Source: Candidatus Aegiribacteria sp. (GTDB taxonomy: Bacteria; Fermentibacterota; Fermentibacteria; Fermentibacterales; JCC-6). From it: a DNA stretch of 59,145 bases. Under the pieces are notes generated by a model, which worked only from the letters and a program-made list of their open reading frames with translations, had not been told where the DNA came from and searched no databases. The number at the start of each line of letters is the position of its first letter. The first letter of the stretch is position 1. Below, piece by piece: positions 8,694 through 17,577 of the stretch. The stretch spans positions 1 to 59,145 of the forward strand of contig JAUVEU010000009.1 of assembly GCA_030594645.1 (NCBI GenBank). The letters are read 5' to 3'. A program made the translations under genes and the position numbers.

Positions 8694-9797
8694 TTGAAAC
8701 AAAGGAAAGCAGACAGCCTCTTCAAGAAGATGTTCATATTCTTCGAGAACCATGAATTCCTCAGAATACTCGCGGCTGTATTTGTAATCTGGCTTTTCGG
8801 AGCTTCCATTCTGCTGTTTACCGAGGGCAGATCAAACCCGGAATTTGATACTCTTTACAAGTCGTTCTGGAATATTGCCGTCTATCTTTTCAGCGGACTG
8901 GACAGTGGAGTCCCGGTCACAATTGCCGGTCGGATAATCACAACTGTCATTCTGGTTTTGAGTGCGGGTGTTGTGGCGGTCTTCACAGCTGCCATAGCAT
9001 CCTTCCTGATTGAAAAACGATTGAGAGGGAAAATGAAAATGCCTTCGTACGAACTCAGAGATCATATCATTATCTGTAACTGGAATGAAATGGGAATACC
9101 ACTCATTGAACAGCTTCATGCTGACATTGTTCGTAACAAACGTCCTGTTGTTATCATCAGCGAGAACCACGAAGCGGCTGATTTCCCTGATGAGGACGAC
9201 AATGCGGTTTTTGAGAATGTCTACCTGATTAAAGGAGGACCGACTTCGGAGGCGGTTCTTAAAAGAGCAAATATACAGAACGTATTTTCGGTTATCATAC
9301 TTGCTGACCGTACTCAGAAGGAACTTGCTGACGCCAAATCCATTCTGACATGCCTGAACATCAGAAGAACCTGTGAAAAGCTGGGTTCTCAACGGGATAT
9401 TCATATATGTGCTCAGGGAGTTGATCTTTCAAACGTGGATCATCTAGAACAGGCCGGTGCTGAAGAAATCGTCTGTTCGGAAGATTTTGGAATGAGACTC
9501 CTCGCCCACTCCGCCCTTTCTCATAACCTCAGCAACGTATACCGGAGACTGTTGACAATATCGGGGGATTCAAACGAGATATATCAGATTTCTATCCCTG
9601 ACGCATTCATCGGGAAGAGCTTCTCTGATCTGTATCAGCATACATACAGAACCAGGTCAGCAGAAAACCCTCTTCTTCTACTTGGAATAAACTCAGCAGG
9701 CGATATCCGTATTAATCCCAGACCCAATAATGGAAACATCATTAAAAAAGACGACCTGGCAATCGTTGTTGCCTGGGAGGAACCTGAACTCAAGTAA
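8694..9797 (+). CDS. Ion channel with RCK (TrkA-N/TrkA-C) gating domains
   Basis: 367 residues; TTG start nine bases behind AGGA, with an ATG at 8730 as the alternative. Two membrane helices (about 22-45 and 80-110) flank a pore loop reading VYLFSGLDSGVPVTIAG. The K+-selective TVGYGD filter is absent, as in CASTOR/POLLUX-like channels. An RCK domain starts at DHIIICNWNEMG (about residue 123) and a TrkA-C-like domain ends the protein (IPDAFIGKSFSDL...DDLAIVVAWEEP). Ligand-gated cation flux is likely; selectivity is not predictable. It lies upstream of glnA but is separated from it by 150 bases. Confidence 0.8.
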   Translation: MKQRKADSLFKKMFIFFENHEFLRILAAVFVIWLFGASILLFTEGRSNPEFDTLYKSFWNIAVYLFSGLDSGVPVTIAGRIITTVILVLSAGVVAVFTAAIASFLIEKRLRGKMKMPSYELRDHIIICNWNEMGIPLIEQLHADIVRNKRPVVIISENHEAADFPDEDDNAVFENVYLIKGGPTSEAVLKRANIQNVFSVIILADRTQKELADAKSILTCLNIRRTCEKLGSQRDIHICAQGVDLSNVDHLEQAGAEEIVCSEDFGMRLLAHSALSHNLSNVYRRLLTISGDSNEIYQISIPDAFIGKSFSDLYQHTYRTRSAENPLLLLGINSAGDIRINPRPNNGNIIKKDDLAIVVAWEEPELK

Positions 9798-9950
9798 TCA
9801 GTGCTTGCCGGCAGACTCTTCATCCGTATTCAGTCCTGATTGCGGATAATGCGGAATTCAATATATTTCAGAGTCGAAATGTATACTTGTAAACAATATT
9901 TGTAAGTTCTGACCCTCAATTGTGCTGATTGATATGAAAGAAGGCTGCAA

Positions 9951-11282
9951 ATGACAGTTTCGGTGGAATCACTATTATCCGAATGTGAGAAGCATAACGT
10001 ACACTTTCTGCGGCTTCAGTTCACAGATATCGACGGTATTATCAAGAATGTTGAAGTGCCTGAAAGTCAGTTTATCAAAGCCCTTAATGGACAGGTAATG
10101 TTCGACGGTTCCTCGATCGAGGGATTTACACGAATTGAAGAGTCGGACATGGTCCTCATACCCGATCTTGAAACATTCGGAGTATTTCCCTGGAGAACTG
10201 AGCATGGAAAGGTCGGCCGCCTGATATGTGATGTAGCAGACCCCGATGGTAATCCGTTTCCGGGATGTCCCCGGACACTGCTGAAAAGTCAGGTTCAACG
10301 GGCAAGGAAGATGGGATACAGGGTAATGGCCGGTCCTGAAGCAGAATTTTTCCTCTTTCAGATGGACTCTTCCGGTAATCCCGTTACTGAAACGCACGAT
10401 AGAGGAAGCTATTTTGATCTCTCACCCGTGGACAGAGGAGAGGAAGCCAGGCGGGATATAGCACTGGTTCTTGAGTCAATGGGGTACGAAGTGGAGGCCG
10501 CTCATCACGAAGTTGCCCCCGGACAGCATGAAATCGATTTCAAGTATACCGATGCTGTAAAGACAGCCGATAATATTGTTACATTCAGATTCGTAGTTAA
10601 AAAAGTAGCCCTTTCACACGGGCTTCACGCAACGTTCATGCCTAAACCGCTTTCCGATGTTAACGGATCTGGGATGCATATGAACATGTCCCTGTTCACG
10701 CTTTCAGGAGATAATGCGTTTGATGATCCTGACGGTGATGACGGTCTGTCGTCTTCAGCGAGAGGTTTCATTGCCGGTCTTCTTCACCATGCAAGAGCAT
10801 TTGTGGCTGTAACCAATCCGCTTGTTAATTCGTACAAAAGACTTGTCCCCGGCTACGAAGCTCCGATAAACGTCGCCTGGTCTGAAAAGAACCGTTCTCC
10901 GCTCATTCGCGTCCCTGCAAGGAAGGGGAACGAGGCAAGGTGTGAGGTCAGGGTACCGGATCCCTCATGCAATCCCTACCTGGCACTTACGGTACTTCTC
11001 GCTGCGGGCCTGGACGGAATAGAAAATGGAATGGATTGCGGCAGACCGGTTAACAGGAATATCTTCAAAATGAGCAAACGTGAGAAAGGAAGGTTGAAGA
11101 TACATCATCTGCCTTCAAGCCTTTTTGAAGCCCTGAACTATCTGGAAAAGGATAGTGTAATAATTGAGGCACTGGGGAACCACATATACGAACATTTCAT
11201 GTACAACAAGAGAAGGGAATGGGAAGAGTACATCAGGGTGATTCATCACTGGGAAATCGAAAGGTATCTGGACAGGTATTAG
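9951..11282 (+). CDS. glnA: Glutamine synthetase, type I-alpha
   Basis: 443 residues, the length of the GSI-alpha enzymes of Firmicutes and Thermotoga. It makes glutamine from glutamate, ammonium and ATP. Signatures are FDGSSIEGF near the N-terminus, the metal-binding AGPEAEFFLF, the ATP-site NGSGMHMNMS, NPLVNSYKRLVPGYEAP and NRSPLIRVP. The adenylylation loop and insertion of GSI-beta enzymes are not apparent, so feedback inhibition is the likelier control. Start ATG with GAAAGAAGG upstream. It joins the two glutamate dehydrogenases at 37-42 kb as the ammonium-assimilation set of the window. Confidence 0.95.
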   Translation: MTVSVESLLSECEKHNVHFLRLQFTDIDGIIKNVEVPESQFIKALNGQVMFDGSSIEGFTRIEESDMVLIPDLETFGVFPWRTEHGKVGRLICDVADPDGNPFPGCPRTLLKSQVQRARKMGYRVMAGPEAEFFLFQMDSSGNPVTETHDRGSYFDLSPVDRGEEARRDIALVLESMGYEVEAAHHEVAPGQHEIDFKYTDAVKTADNIVTFRFVVKKVALSHGLHATFMPKPLSDVNGSGMHMNMSLFTLSGDNAFDDPDGDDGLSSSARGFIAGLLHHARAFVAVTNPLVNSYKRLVPGYEAPINVAWSEKNRSPLIRVPARKGNEARCEVRVPDPSCNPYLALTVLLAAGLDGIENGMDCGRPVNRNIFKMSKREKGRLKIHHLPSSLFEALNYLEKDSVIIEALGNHIYEHFMYNKRREWEEYIRVIHHWEIERYLDRY

Positions 11283-11350
11283 TATTGCTGTGCAGCACGC
11301 TCATTCTAATAGTGGGAAGTACTATATGTCACATTTAACGGTGGGTGGCA

Positions 11351-11761
11351 CTAAAAATCGGGGAACGGTTTCCTGAACCAGCTTCTGCATACCGATTTGT
11401 ACTCGGCAAGAAGATTCGGATCTTCAACCTTCAGAGATTTTACCTTCTTCTCAAATACTTTTCCCCACTTGCCGGCAAAGATATTTATCACGTTGAGCAG
11501 AAGGAACAGCAAAGTTCCATTGAAATTCAATTTTCCAGTAGAAATACCGATTATCCCTATCACTGTCATAGTTCCCAGAATTACCAGCTGAAGAAGAGCC
11601 TGATACATCTGTTTCCGCACCATATTCTTAAAATTCTCAAGACTCTGGTACGTTCTGATAGATGAGTCCTGAGAAAGAAAACTGTTTATCCCTTTAACTC
11701 CCACAATCAGGTTGATTATCCCCAGAGCAAAAAGTAACAGTATCCAGCCTATATAACCCAT
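11351..11761 (-). CDS. Small integral membrane protein of unknown function
   Basis: 136 residues with three hydrophobic helices (about 3-25, 57-75 and 80-100) and a basic, cytoplasmic-looking C-terminus. The start has a good Shine-Dalgarno (GGGAGAGG). No family was recognised. It lies 13 bases downstream of the DUF218-like fragment and may belong to the same transcript as the two genes before it. Confidence 0.65.
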   Translation of the reverse strand: MGYIGWILLLFALGIINLIVGVKGINSFLSQDSSIRTYQSLENFKNMVRKQMYQALLQLVILGTMTVIGIIGISTGKLNFNGTLLFLLLNVINIFAGKWGKVFEKKVKSLKVEDPNLLAEYKSVCRSWFRKPFPDF

Positions 11762-11774
11762 GAAAACCTCTCCC

Positions 11775-12053
11775 TCATAAACTCAGTATCAACCCGCTGA
11801 AGTATTTACCGATTTTTTCAACTTCGCTCATGACTTTTCTGATTTTCTCTTCTGAAGTGAACCAGTTATCCTTTCGAATATCCCTTATATCTACAACCGG
11901 GGCTACCATGAATTCAATCTGATCGGGGAATACAAAACGATAGGACATGTAAGCTCTTCTTGCATGAAATGCCTTGCAAACGATTATGTCTGCTCTGGAA
12001 ATCGGAGTTTCCATAAAAACAAAGTCTGTTATCGTATCAATGCAATCAATCAT
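11775..12053 (-). pseudogene. C-terminal half of a DUF218 (YdcF/ElyC/SanA-like) protein, probably truncated
   Basis: 92 residues. ADIIVCKAFHARRAYMSYRF matches the second half of the DUF218 fold, where a Ser/Thr-x-FHxxRA motif follows the last core strand. Full-length members are about 180-250 residues and start with a DD-containing strand that is missing here. The frame begins right behind the stop of the upstream protease gene, with only a weak GGAG far from the ATG. A remnant of a longer gene is more likely than a working enzyme, but a small stand-alone protein cannot be excluded. Confidence 0.5.
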
Positions 12054-12060
12054 GATTCTA

Positions 12061-12834
12061 TTATTCTCCGCACATCATAACGTAAAACAGCTTCTCAATC
12101 TCCACCAGCAGTCGCGGCTCACGCAAACTAAGGAATTCGATGTATCCGGCTCCGCCTTCATAGAAAAGTACACGATCAAACGGCTTACTGTTTCCTCCGT
12201 GGTTCTCCACAAGGCCCAGTCTGTTTTTGATCAAGTTCTCAATCAACCGCGCGTAGCCCTCTTTCCATTCCTGCCAGACCATGTACTCGTAATTGTTTTT
12301 TCCAAGTATCTGTTTCAACCGTGAGCGATATTCCGAGACTTTACCTTTCCCTTCATTATCCAGTTCATCAAGGAATAATGTATAAAGATCGCTGAAATCG
12401 GGAGAATCGTATGGAAACGGATAGTTGATCTCCCACATGTAATCGTTCTCAGCCTGAGCCCTGCGGGCAATTCCCAGTGTCTGTTTAAGTTCATTTTCAC
12501 AGGTTTCAGACTGCTGACAATGAACAAACTCGTGGAAGATGGTTACATACCCTTCAAGAGAATCGAATACATCGCCCGTAACAACACATGCTGTCCTTCC
12601 TCCATAACATTCAAGAGGAAATGCCGCTCGTACTTTCAGCGGAATCGGCATCGGAGTCGGTTCTTTCTTGACAAAGACATATTGCTGACCCGATTCGTCA
12701 ATATCATAAATAAGGAACTGATCACCTTCGACAAGAGCTACAGGAAATACCCGCTGCAGAAAGGGATGAATACTGACAATTCTTCTCTTGATATCGAAAA
12801 TCACCTGTAACTGATTCTCGTGCTCTGATTTCAT
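12061..12834 (-). CDS. Putative zinc metalloprotease (HExxH protein)
   Basis: 257 residues. The central motif TIFHEFVHCQQ (about 99-109) is a zincin HExxH site, and QEWKEGYARLIEN about 85 residues later could supply the third, glutamate ligand. There is no signal peptide, so it is cytoplasmic as predicted. The N-terminal half (EGDQFLIYDID, PIPLKVRAAFPLECYGG) looks like a beta-rich domain. No named family was recognised; the fold resembles uncharacterised proteins with neutral zinc protease motifs. It is 15 bases downstream of the NtrC-like regulator on the same strand. Confidence 0.65.
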   Translation of the reverse strand: MKSEHENQLQVIFDIKRRIVSIHPFLQRVFPVALVEGDQFLIYDIDESGQQYVFVKKEPTPMPIPLKVRAAFPLECYGGRTACVVTGDVFDSLEGYVTIFHEFVHCQQSETCENELKQTLGIARRAQAENDYMWEINYPFPYDSPDFSDLYTLFLDELDNEGKGKVSEYRSRLKQILGKNNYEYMVWQEWKEGYARLIENLIKNRLGLVENHGGNSKPFDRVLFYEGGAGYIEFLSLREPRLLVEIEKLFYVMMCGE

Positions 12835-12849
12835 TCTTCTGTCCTGAAA

Positions 12850-14214
12850 TTAGTCAGAAGAACTATCCTGGTCGATATACTGATCCAGTTCGTCCTGTGA
12901 AATACCGAGAAGACTTGCAGCATCCTTCATATCGCCACCGCAATAATCCATGGTTTTTGTCACGAAATCCATTATTGCCTCCTGGAGTTTCATCGGAGCA
13001 AAACCACCGGTTACTTCCCCCGGTGTTATCCGTTCGCGGATATACGGAGAGAGGGAGTCAGGAGTAATTGTATCTCCTTCAGCACTCACGATAGCACCTG
13101 CAATAATATTTCTCAGCTCCTGCATATTGTCAGGAAAACTATACTGCTGCAGAAGATCCATGAGATCGTCGGAAATACCGGGAAGATCTATTCCTGTTCG
13201 CTCGTTCTCCATCTTCAGGAAATACTCCGCCAGCAGCGGAATATCTTCAGGTCTGTCTCTCAGAGGCGGGATCCGGATGGAATTCACCATAAGATGGTAC
13301 AGCAGATCACGAGAGAAGGAATTGCGGTATTTTGAACTGGTAAGATCATGAGTGGAAGCAACTATGAAACGAACATCACAGCCTAATATCTCTGTCGAAT
13401 TATTCCTGTAATACTCGTTTGTCTGAATTACTCTCTTGAGTCTTACCTGAACCGGTAGACTCATATGTTCAATATTATCTATAAACAGTGTTCCACCGGA
13501 CGCCGTCTCAAGAAAACCGGGCATCTCCTCGGTTCTTCCACTCCAGTCCCTTGCTCTGCCAAAAAGCTCCACGGAAAATTCTTCCTGAGAATGAGAAGCG
13601 CTGTCAAGAGCGATAAAGGGCCTGTCGACCCTTGGAGAAGCATTGTGAATCGCCCTTGCAAGTGATTCTTTTCCAGTACCCCTTTCTCCCCAGATGAATA
13701 CACTGAGATCTCCTTTAGCCATTTTCTCAGCTTGATGAAATAGCCGTATCACACCGGAATCCTGTGTAGGAAGTCTTTCAAAGGCTGCCTTGTTATCCAG
13801 ATCCTCTCTGGAAAGCATCTCGGGCAATTTATCAATGGTATCATACATTGCACCATATTCCATAGCTCTGTCCAGAACTTCAAGAAGGTATTCATCGTCA
13901 ACAGGTTTTGTCAGGTAATCAAACGCTCCAAGCTTCATCGACTTAACTGCAAGCTCAATATCGTTGACCCCTGTAAGAATTACTACGGGGATATTTATAC
14001 TTTTCTCCTGCATCATTTTAAGGATATCCATCCCGCTGACGTTCGGCATATCAAGGTCGAGCATGATCACATCAAACTGCTCACTGTCAAGAATGGTCTC
14101 AACTTTTCTTGAATCGTTTACAACTGTGGGTTCAAACGCTTCGGTCTGCATCAGAAAAACCATGAAGTAGTTGGTTACGGCGACATCGTCATCGACTATC
14201 AGAATCTTATTCAC
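12850..14214 (-). CDS. NtrC-like response regulator lacking GAFTGA and Walker B glutamate
   Basis: 454 residues: receiver domain (1-120, phosphoacceptor D53 in IMLDLDMP, Lys in LTKPV), AAA+ domain (150-380) with an intact Walker A (GERGTGKE, 176-183), and a short Fis-like helix-turn-helix tail (DAASLLGISQDEL). The segment that should hold the sigma54-contacting GAFTGA loop reads ELFGRARDWSGRTEEMPG. The Walker B, normally LFLDEI, reads LFIDNI. The arginine-finger stretch is also altered (FSRDLLYHLM). It probably cannot activate sigma54 promoters in the usual way. It overlaps the kinase gene 14211-16199 by four bases (ATGA), so the two form a two-component pair. Confidence 0.85.
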   Translation of the reverse strand: MNKILIVDDDVAVTNYFMVFLMQTEAFEPTVVNDSRKVETILDSEQFDVIMLDLDMPNVSGMDILKMMQEKSINIPVVILTGVNDIELAVKSMKLGAFDYLTKPVDDEYLLEVLDRAMEYGAMYDTIDKLPEMLSREDLDNKAAFERLPTQDSGVIRLFHQAEKMAKGDLSVFIWGERGTGKESLARAIHNASPRVDRPFIALDSASHSQEEFSVELFGRARDWSGRTEEMPGFLETASGGTLFIDNIEHMSLPVQVRLKRVIQTNEYYRNNSTEILGCDVRFIVASTHDLTSSKYRNSFSRDLLYHLMVNSIRIPPLRDRPEDIPLLAEYFLKMENERTGIDLPGISDDLMDLLQQYSFPDNMQELRNIIAGAIVSAEGDTITPDSLSPYIRERITPGEVTGGFAPMKLQEAIMDFVTKTMDYCGGDMKDAASLLGISQDELDQYIDQDSSSD

Positions 14215-16199
14215 TTCTTCACCTCCCTTTCTCCTTCATGATCCGGCAGTGGAATCTTGATAGTGAACAGTGTTCCGGTGCCCGGTTTGCTGCTTACTGA
14301 AATGTTTCCACCATGCTCCTCTATAATTCTGAAGGCAATCGCGAGACCCAGGCCTGTCCCACCCTTTGTGCGTTTTGTTGTAAAGAACGGATCGAAAATC
14401 AGCTTAAGGGTTTTCTCATCCATCCCTTTGCCGTTGTCCTCAATCTCTATGACAACGGCTTTTTTATCCATCCTGGTCCTGACGGTAATCAGCCCCTTAA
14501 TGTCATCCGGGATAGCCTGAGCGGCATTCACTATGAGGTTTACAAGCACCTGCTCTATTTTCTGGGAATTGCCTGTGAACGTCTTTACCCCCTTGCTCAG
14601 CCCAAGTTCGATCTCAGCATGTTTGTGTACTTCGTTCTGAACCAGCCTGGTCGTAGCTTCTATGAGAGTATTGACATCCACAGTATCCAGAAGAAGCCCC
14701 TCATCCTTTCTGGCAAAACCCCGAAGACCCTCCACAATGCCTTTTATCCGTTCCGAACCGTGAGACATGTCATCTACAAGGGTCATGATATGCTCTCTGA
14801 AAAAATCGTATTTAAGCCTGGCGATTTTAAGATCCGGATGTTCTTTGTAGTAATCATCCACAATCGGCAGCATGTCCGTTATCGCCTGGTTGATGATCTT
14901 GATGTTTCCCCTGATGAACTGGTTTGGATTGTTGATCTCATGACCGATACCGCTTACAAGCTGACCCAGAGAAGCAAGTTTGTCGGCCTGCTGCAGCTGC
15001 TGTTCGTAAGTCTTCTCAAGCGTGATATCCCTGTAGAATTCAAGGATTCCATCGACTTCCTCTTCCTGGTTGTATATAGGAAGAGCGTGAACCTGAAGAT
15101 ATCTGTCATCATCTCTCATGGTAATGGTAATCGGTGTTTTGTCCCGCTTTATCTTTGCCAGCCGGCAATCCTCACATGGAGTATCCCTTTTAAAATAAGT
15201 TCTATAGCATTTGTCACCGGTTACTATCTTCTCCTGGTTGCTCATAACCACGTTTCTATTGAGATCAATGAGCATTACTTCATCAGGGATAGCCTGGAAC
15301 ATGGTTTCAAGCCTTCGGCTGGCTTCATCCCAGCTTTTGTTGACTCGGTTCAGATAGGAATCAGCAGTACTCAATTTCTGCTTCTGTGCTTTAAGCTCCT
15401 TTTCCCGTTTCCCGATCTCTTTTTCAAGCTCTTTCAGATGTCTGTTGAACTCCTCTTCCTCTTCCTGTTTGAGAACGATTTTCTCGGAGAGTTCTTTCCT
15501 TTCGAGCGCCAGGCTGAGCATTCTTCCTATTTCGAACAGCATTTTCTGCTCTTCAGGCAGCATATCACGAGTTTTGCTCAGGTATCCAACTCTTATCTCA
15601 CCTTTCTGCTCACCGTTAACAACCAGATTGACTGTTATGAATTCCTCTCCCACCAGCTCCTGACCGTACTCCAAACCCTGATATATGGAACAGACAACCG
15701 CTTCTTCCGGAAAACGCATACCTCTTGAGAGATATTCCGGAAGTCTTGTGAAAAAATCACTGATGGACTCGGATACTTCTATCCATTCCGAAACCGAGTA
15801 AAGGCAGGACAGCTCCTTCACCCTTTCTTCCTTTTCCCAGTCACTGATTCTTCGAAGCGAGTCAGTCTGCGCTCCGAAGAAAAGGTAAATACCGCCCTGA
15901 ACACTTTCTATGTAACCAACATTCATTGGAATCGGGGTTGATCTCTCAGAGATTGTGGACAAAAGAGCGTGTATTCCCCTGGTTCCATTTCGAACCTCGA
16001 TTATTGCTTTGCGCAAAGATGAGAGAGAATCAGTTTCAAGAATATCAATCAGGTGGGCTCCTGAAACGTCGGAATCACATGGTGAACATGTGTGTTTCAG
16101 AAGCGGACTGACATGGATAATCTTCTCATTTCCATCTACTGCAAGGAGAAAATCAAAGTTTCCTTCGATCAGTGAATAGAGGTTCTCAAGACGAATCAT
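14211..16199 (-). CDS. Soluble PAS-domain sensor histidine kinase
   Basis: 662 residues without membrane helices. A PAS-like segment (1-120) and a GAF-like region (about 125-235) are followed by a coiled coil (250-300) and a second PAS domain (about 305-405) with the cysteine cluster CYRTYFKRDTPCEDC. The kinase core has the H-box LVSGIGHEINNPNQF, the N-box VNLIVNAAQAI, and G-boxes EDNGKGMD and [10 protein letters not shown]. The cysteine-bearing PAS type often binds a metal or senses redox state; that is inference here. It is translationally coupled to the NtrC-like regulator and presumably phosphorylates it. Confidence 0.9.
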   Translation of the reverse strand: MIRLENLYSLIEGNFDFLLAVDGNEKIIHVSPLLKHTCSPCDSDVSGAHLIDILETDSLSSLRKAIIEVRNGTRGIHALLSTISERSTPIPMNVGYIESVQGGIYLFFGAQTDSLRRISDWEKEERVKELSCLYSVSEWIEVSESISDFFTRLPEYLSRGMRFPEEAVVCSIYQGLEYGQELVGEEFITVNLVVNGEQKGEIRVGYLSKTRDMLPEEQKMLFEIGRMLSLALERKELSEKIVLKQEEEEEFNRHLKELEKEIGKREKELKAQKQKLSTADSYLNRVNKSWDEASRRLETMFQAIPDEVMLIDLNRNVVMSNQEKIVTGDKCYRTYFKRDTPCEDCRLAKIKRDKTPITITMRDDDRYLQVHALPIYNQEEEVDGILEFYRDITLEKTYEQQLQQADKLASLGQLVSGIGHEINNPNQFIRGNIKIINQAITDMLPIVDDYYKEHPDLKIARLKYDFFREHIMTLVDDMSHGSERIKGIVEGLRGFARKDEGLLLDTVDVNTLIEATTRLVQNEVHKHAEIELGLSKGVKTFTGNSQKIEQVLVNLIVNAAQAIPDDIKGLITVRTRMDKKAVVIEIEDNGKGMDEKTLKLIFDPFFTTKRTKGGTGLGLAIAFRIIEEHGGNISVSSKPGTGTLFTIKIPLPDHEGEREVKK

Positions 16200-16553
16200 G
16201 AACGCTTCCCCTTATTTCTGCTCTTTCCCATAATAAATCAGTCAAACAGTTTCTTTTTCCAGCTGCGGTTCAGCATGCCTTAATAAATAATTAGTTTATT
16301 AGATGCAGGATTTTGCATGACCCGTCAAGCACAGGCTAAAAGCTGTTGCCCACAAAGAGCCCGTTGAATGCAAATATTAGCGAAGATATGTTCTATTATG
16401 CACATACGTTGCCTCGAAATGAGTGCCTGTGATGAATCCTGATATACGCCGTTGCAGCAGCAACTCCGGCAGGATATTCGAATAGACTGCTGACTATGAT
16501 TATTCTGATGAATCCATTAGAATTAAAGAACGATTATAATTTGGAGTAAATCA
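16200..16553. other. Intergenic region between divergent signalling genes
   Basis: 354 bases separate the kinase operon (minus) from the HPt/receiver operon (plus). The clearest structure is an AT-only inverted repeat at 16281-16301: seven-base arms TAATAAA and TTTATTA around a seven-base loop. It may be an operator or an UP-like element. No open frame or RNA gene was recognised. A GGAG eight bases before the GTG at 16554 marks the start of the HPt gene. Confidence 0.5.
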
Positions 16554-16910
16554 GTGTCCTTATCAGCGTGTGACAGATCCATCTTCGATCCTGATGACCT
16601 CATTGAACGCATGATGGGAGACAGTACTCTCGCAAAATCTATCGCGGAAATTTTTCTGAGTGACATCCGTAACAGAATTGATATGCTGAAAGACAGACTT
16701 GATGAAAATGATATTCGTGGAGCTGAGCTTCTGGCTCACAGCATAAACGGCGCAGCTGCCAACATGGCCGCTTTAGAACTCCAAAAGGTCGCATCCAGAA
16801 TTGAGAAAGCAAGCAGAACAGGCGATCCTGTTACTGCGGTATCTTTGCTGAACGAACTGATGAACCGATTCGCGGAAGCTGAAAAAGAAATAAGGCAGGC
16901 AATACTATGA
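16554..16910 (+). CDS. HPt-domain phosphotransfer protein
   Basis: 118 residues forming one four-helix HPt domain; GTG start behind GGAG. The phosphorylation motif AHSINGAAANM (His about residue 62) has Asn where most HPt domains have Lys (HxxKG). HPt proteins shuttle phosphate between receiver domains. The gene overlaps the next one by four bases, so its partner is probably that receiver, with one of the hybrid kinases of the window (52.6 or 55.7 kb) as a possible donor. Confidence 0.8.
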   Translation: MSLSACDRSIFDPDDLIERMMGDSTLAKSIAEIFLSDIRNRIDMLKDRLDENDIRGAELLAHSINGAAANMAALELQKVASRIEKASRTGDPVTAVSLLNELMNRFAEAEKEIRQAIL

Positions 16911-17545
16911 GAATTCTGATAGTGGAGGATGATCTCTCTACACGAAACACATTGTCGAGCATTTTGTGCAAGTGCGGTCATGATGTAACCGCAGTATCAA
17001 GTGGTGAAAAGGCTTGGACCGTTACCAGACAGCCGGATACGCCAAGGCTGATATTACTTGACTGGCTGATGCCTGGCCTGAGCGGCCTTGATCTATGCAA
17101 GAGAATTCGTTCAACGGATAGCGACAATCCGTTTTACATCATCATGCTAACCGTGAAGGACAACAAGGAAGACATAGTTGAAGGTCTTGATACAGGAACA
17201 GACGATTACATTACAAAACCCTTCTATCCCGAAGAACTCCGTGCCCGCATCAACGCAGGCAGCCGGATTATTGAAATGCAGAACAGATTACTGAGTCATG
17301 CGAAAGACCTCCAGAACTCTCTCGATCATATACAAACCCTGCAGGGTATCCTGCCAATCTGTTCATTCTGCAAGAAAGTCAGGAATGACAAGAACTACTG
17401 GCAGCAGGTTGACGATTACATTACCACACATACAAATGCTCATGTCACACATTCGATATGCCCTGAGTGTATGAAGATACACTATCCGGATATTCACAAA
17501 AGAATGACCGGGAATAATACGAAAGAGGAAACGGACTCGGTTTAG
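16907..17545 (+). CDS. Response regulator with a C-terminal zinc-knuckle module
   Basis: 212 residues. The receiver domain (1-120) has the acidic pocket EDD, phosphoacceptor in LILLDWLMPG, and Lys in ITKPF. Residues 125-195 form a coiled linker followed by LPICSFCKKVRNDKNYWQQV and HSICPECMKIHYPD, a CxxC...CxxC module seen behind receivers, PP2C phosphatases and GGDEF domains in many environmental bacteria, with unknown role. There is no DNA-binding domain. It is cotranslated with the HPt protein (ATGA overlap). Confidence 0.85.
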   Translation: MRILIVEDDLSTRNTLSSILCKCGHDVTAVSSGEKAWTVTRQPDTPRLILLDWLMPGLSGLDLCKRIRSTDSDNPFYIIMLTVKDNKEDIVEGLDTGTDDYITKPFYPEELRARINAGSRIIEMQNRLLSHAKDLQNSLDHIQTLQGILPICSFCKKVRNDKNYWQQVDDYITTHTNAHVTHSICPECMKIHYPDIHKRMTGNNTKEETDSV

Positions 17546-17577
17546 CCGCAGGTAAAGACAGTCGAATCAATTAGATA

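Noticed and set aside
14313-15728. Long plus-strand open frame of 471 residues opposite the PAS histidine kinase
   Set aside because: It is antisense to a gene with clear PAS, H-box, N-box and G-box motifs; its protein has no family pattern and a Phe/Leu/Ser-rich shadow composition.
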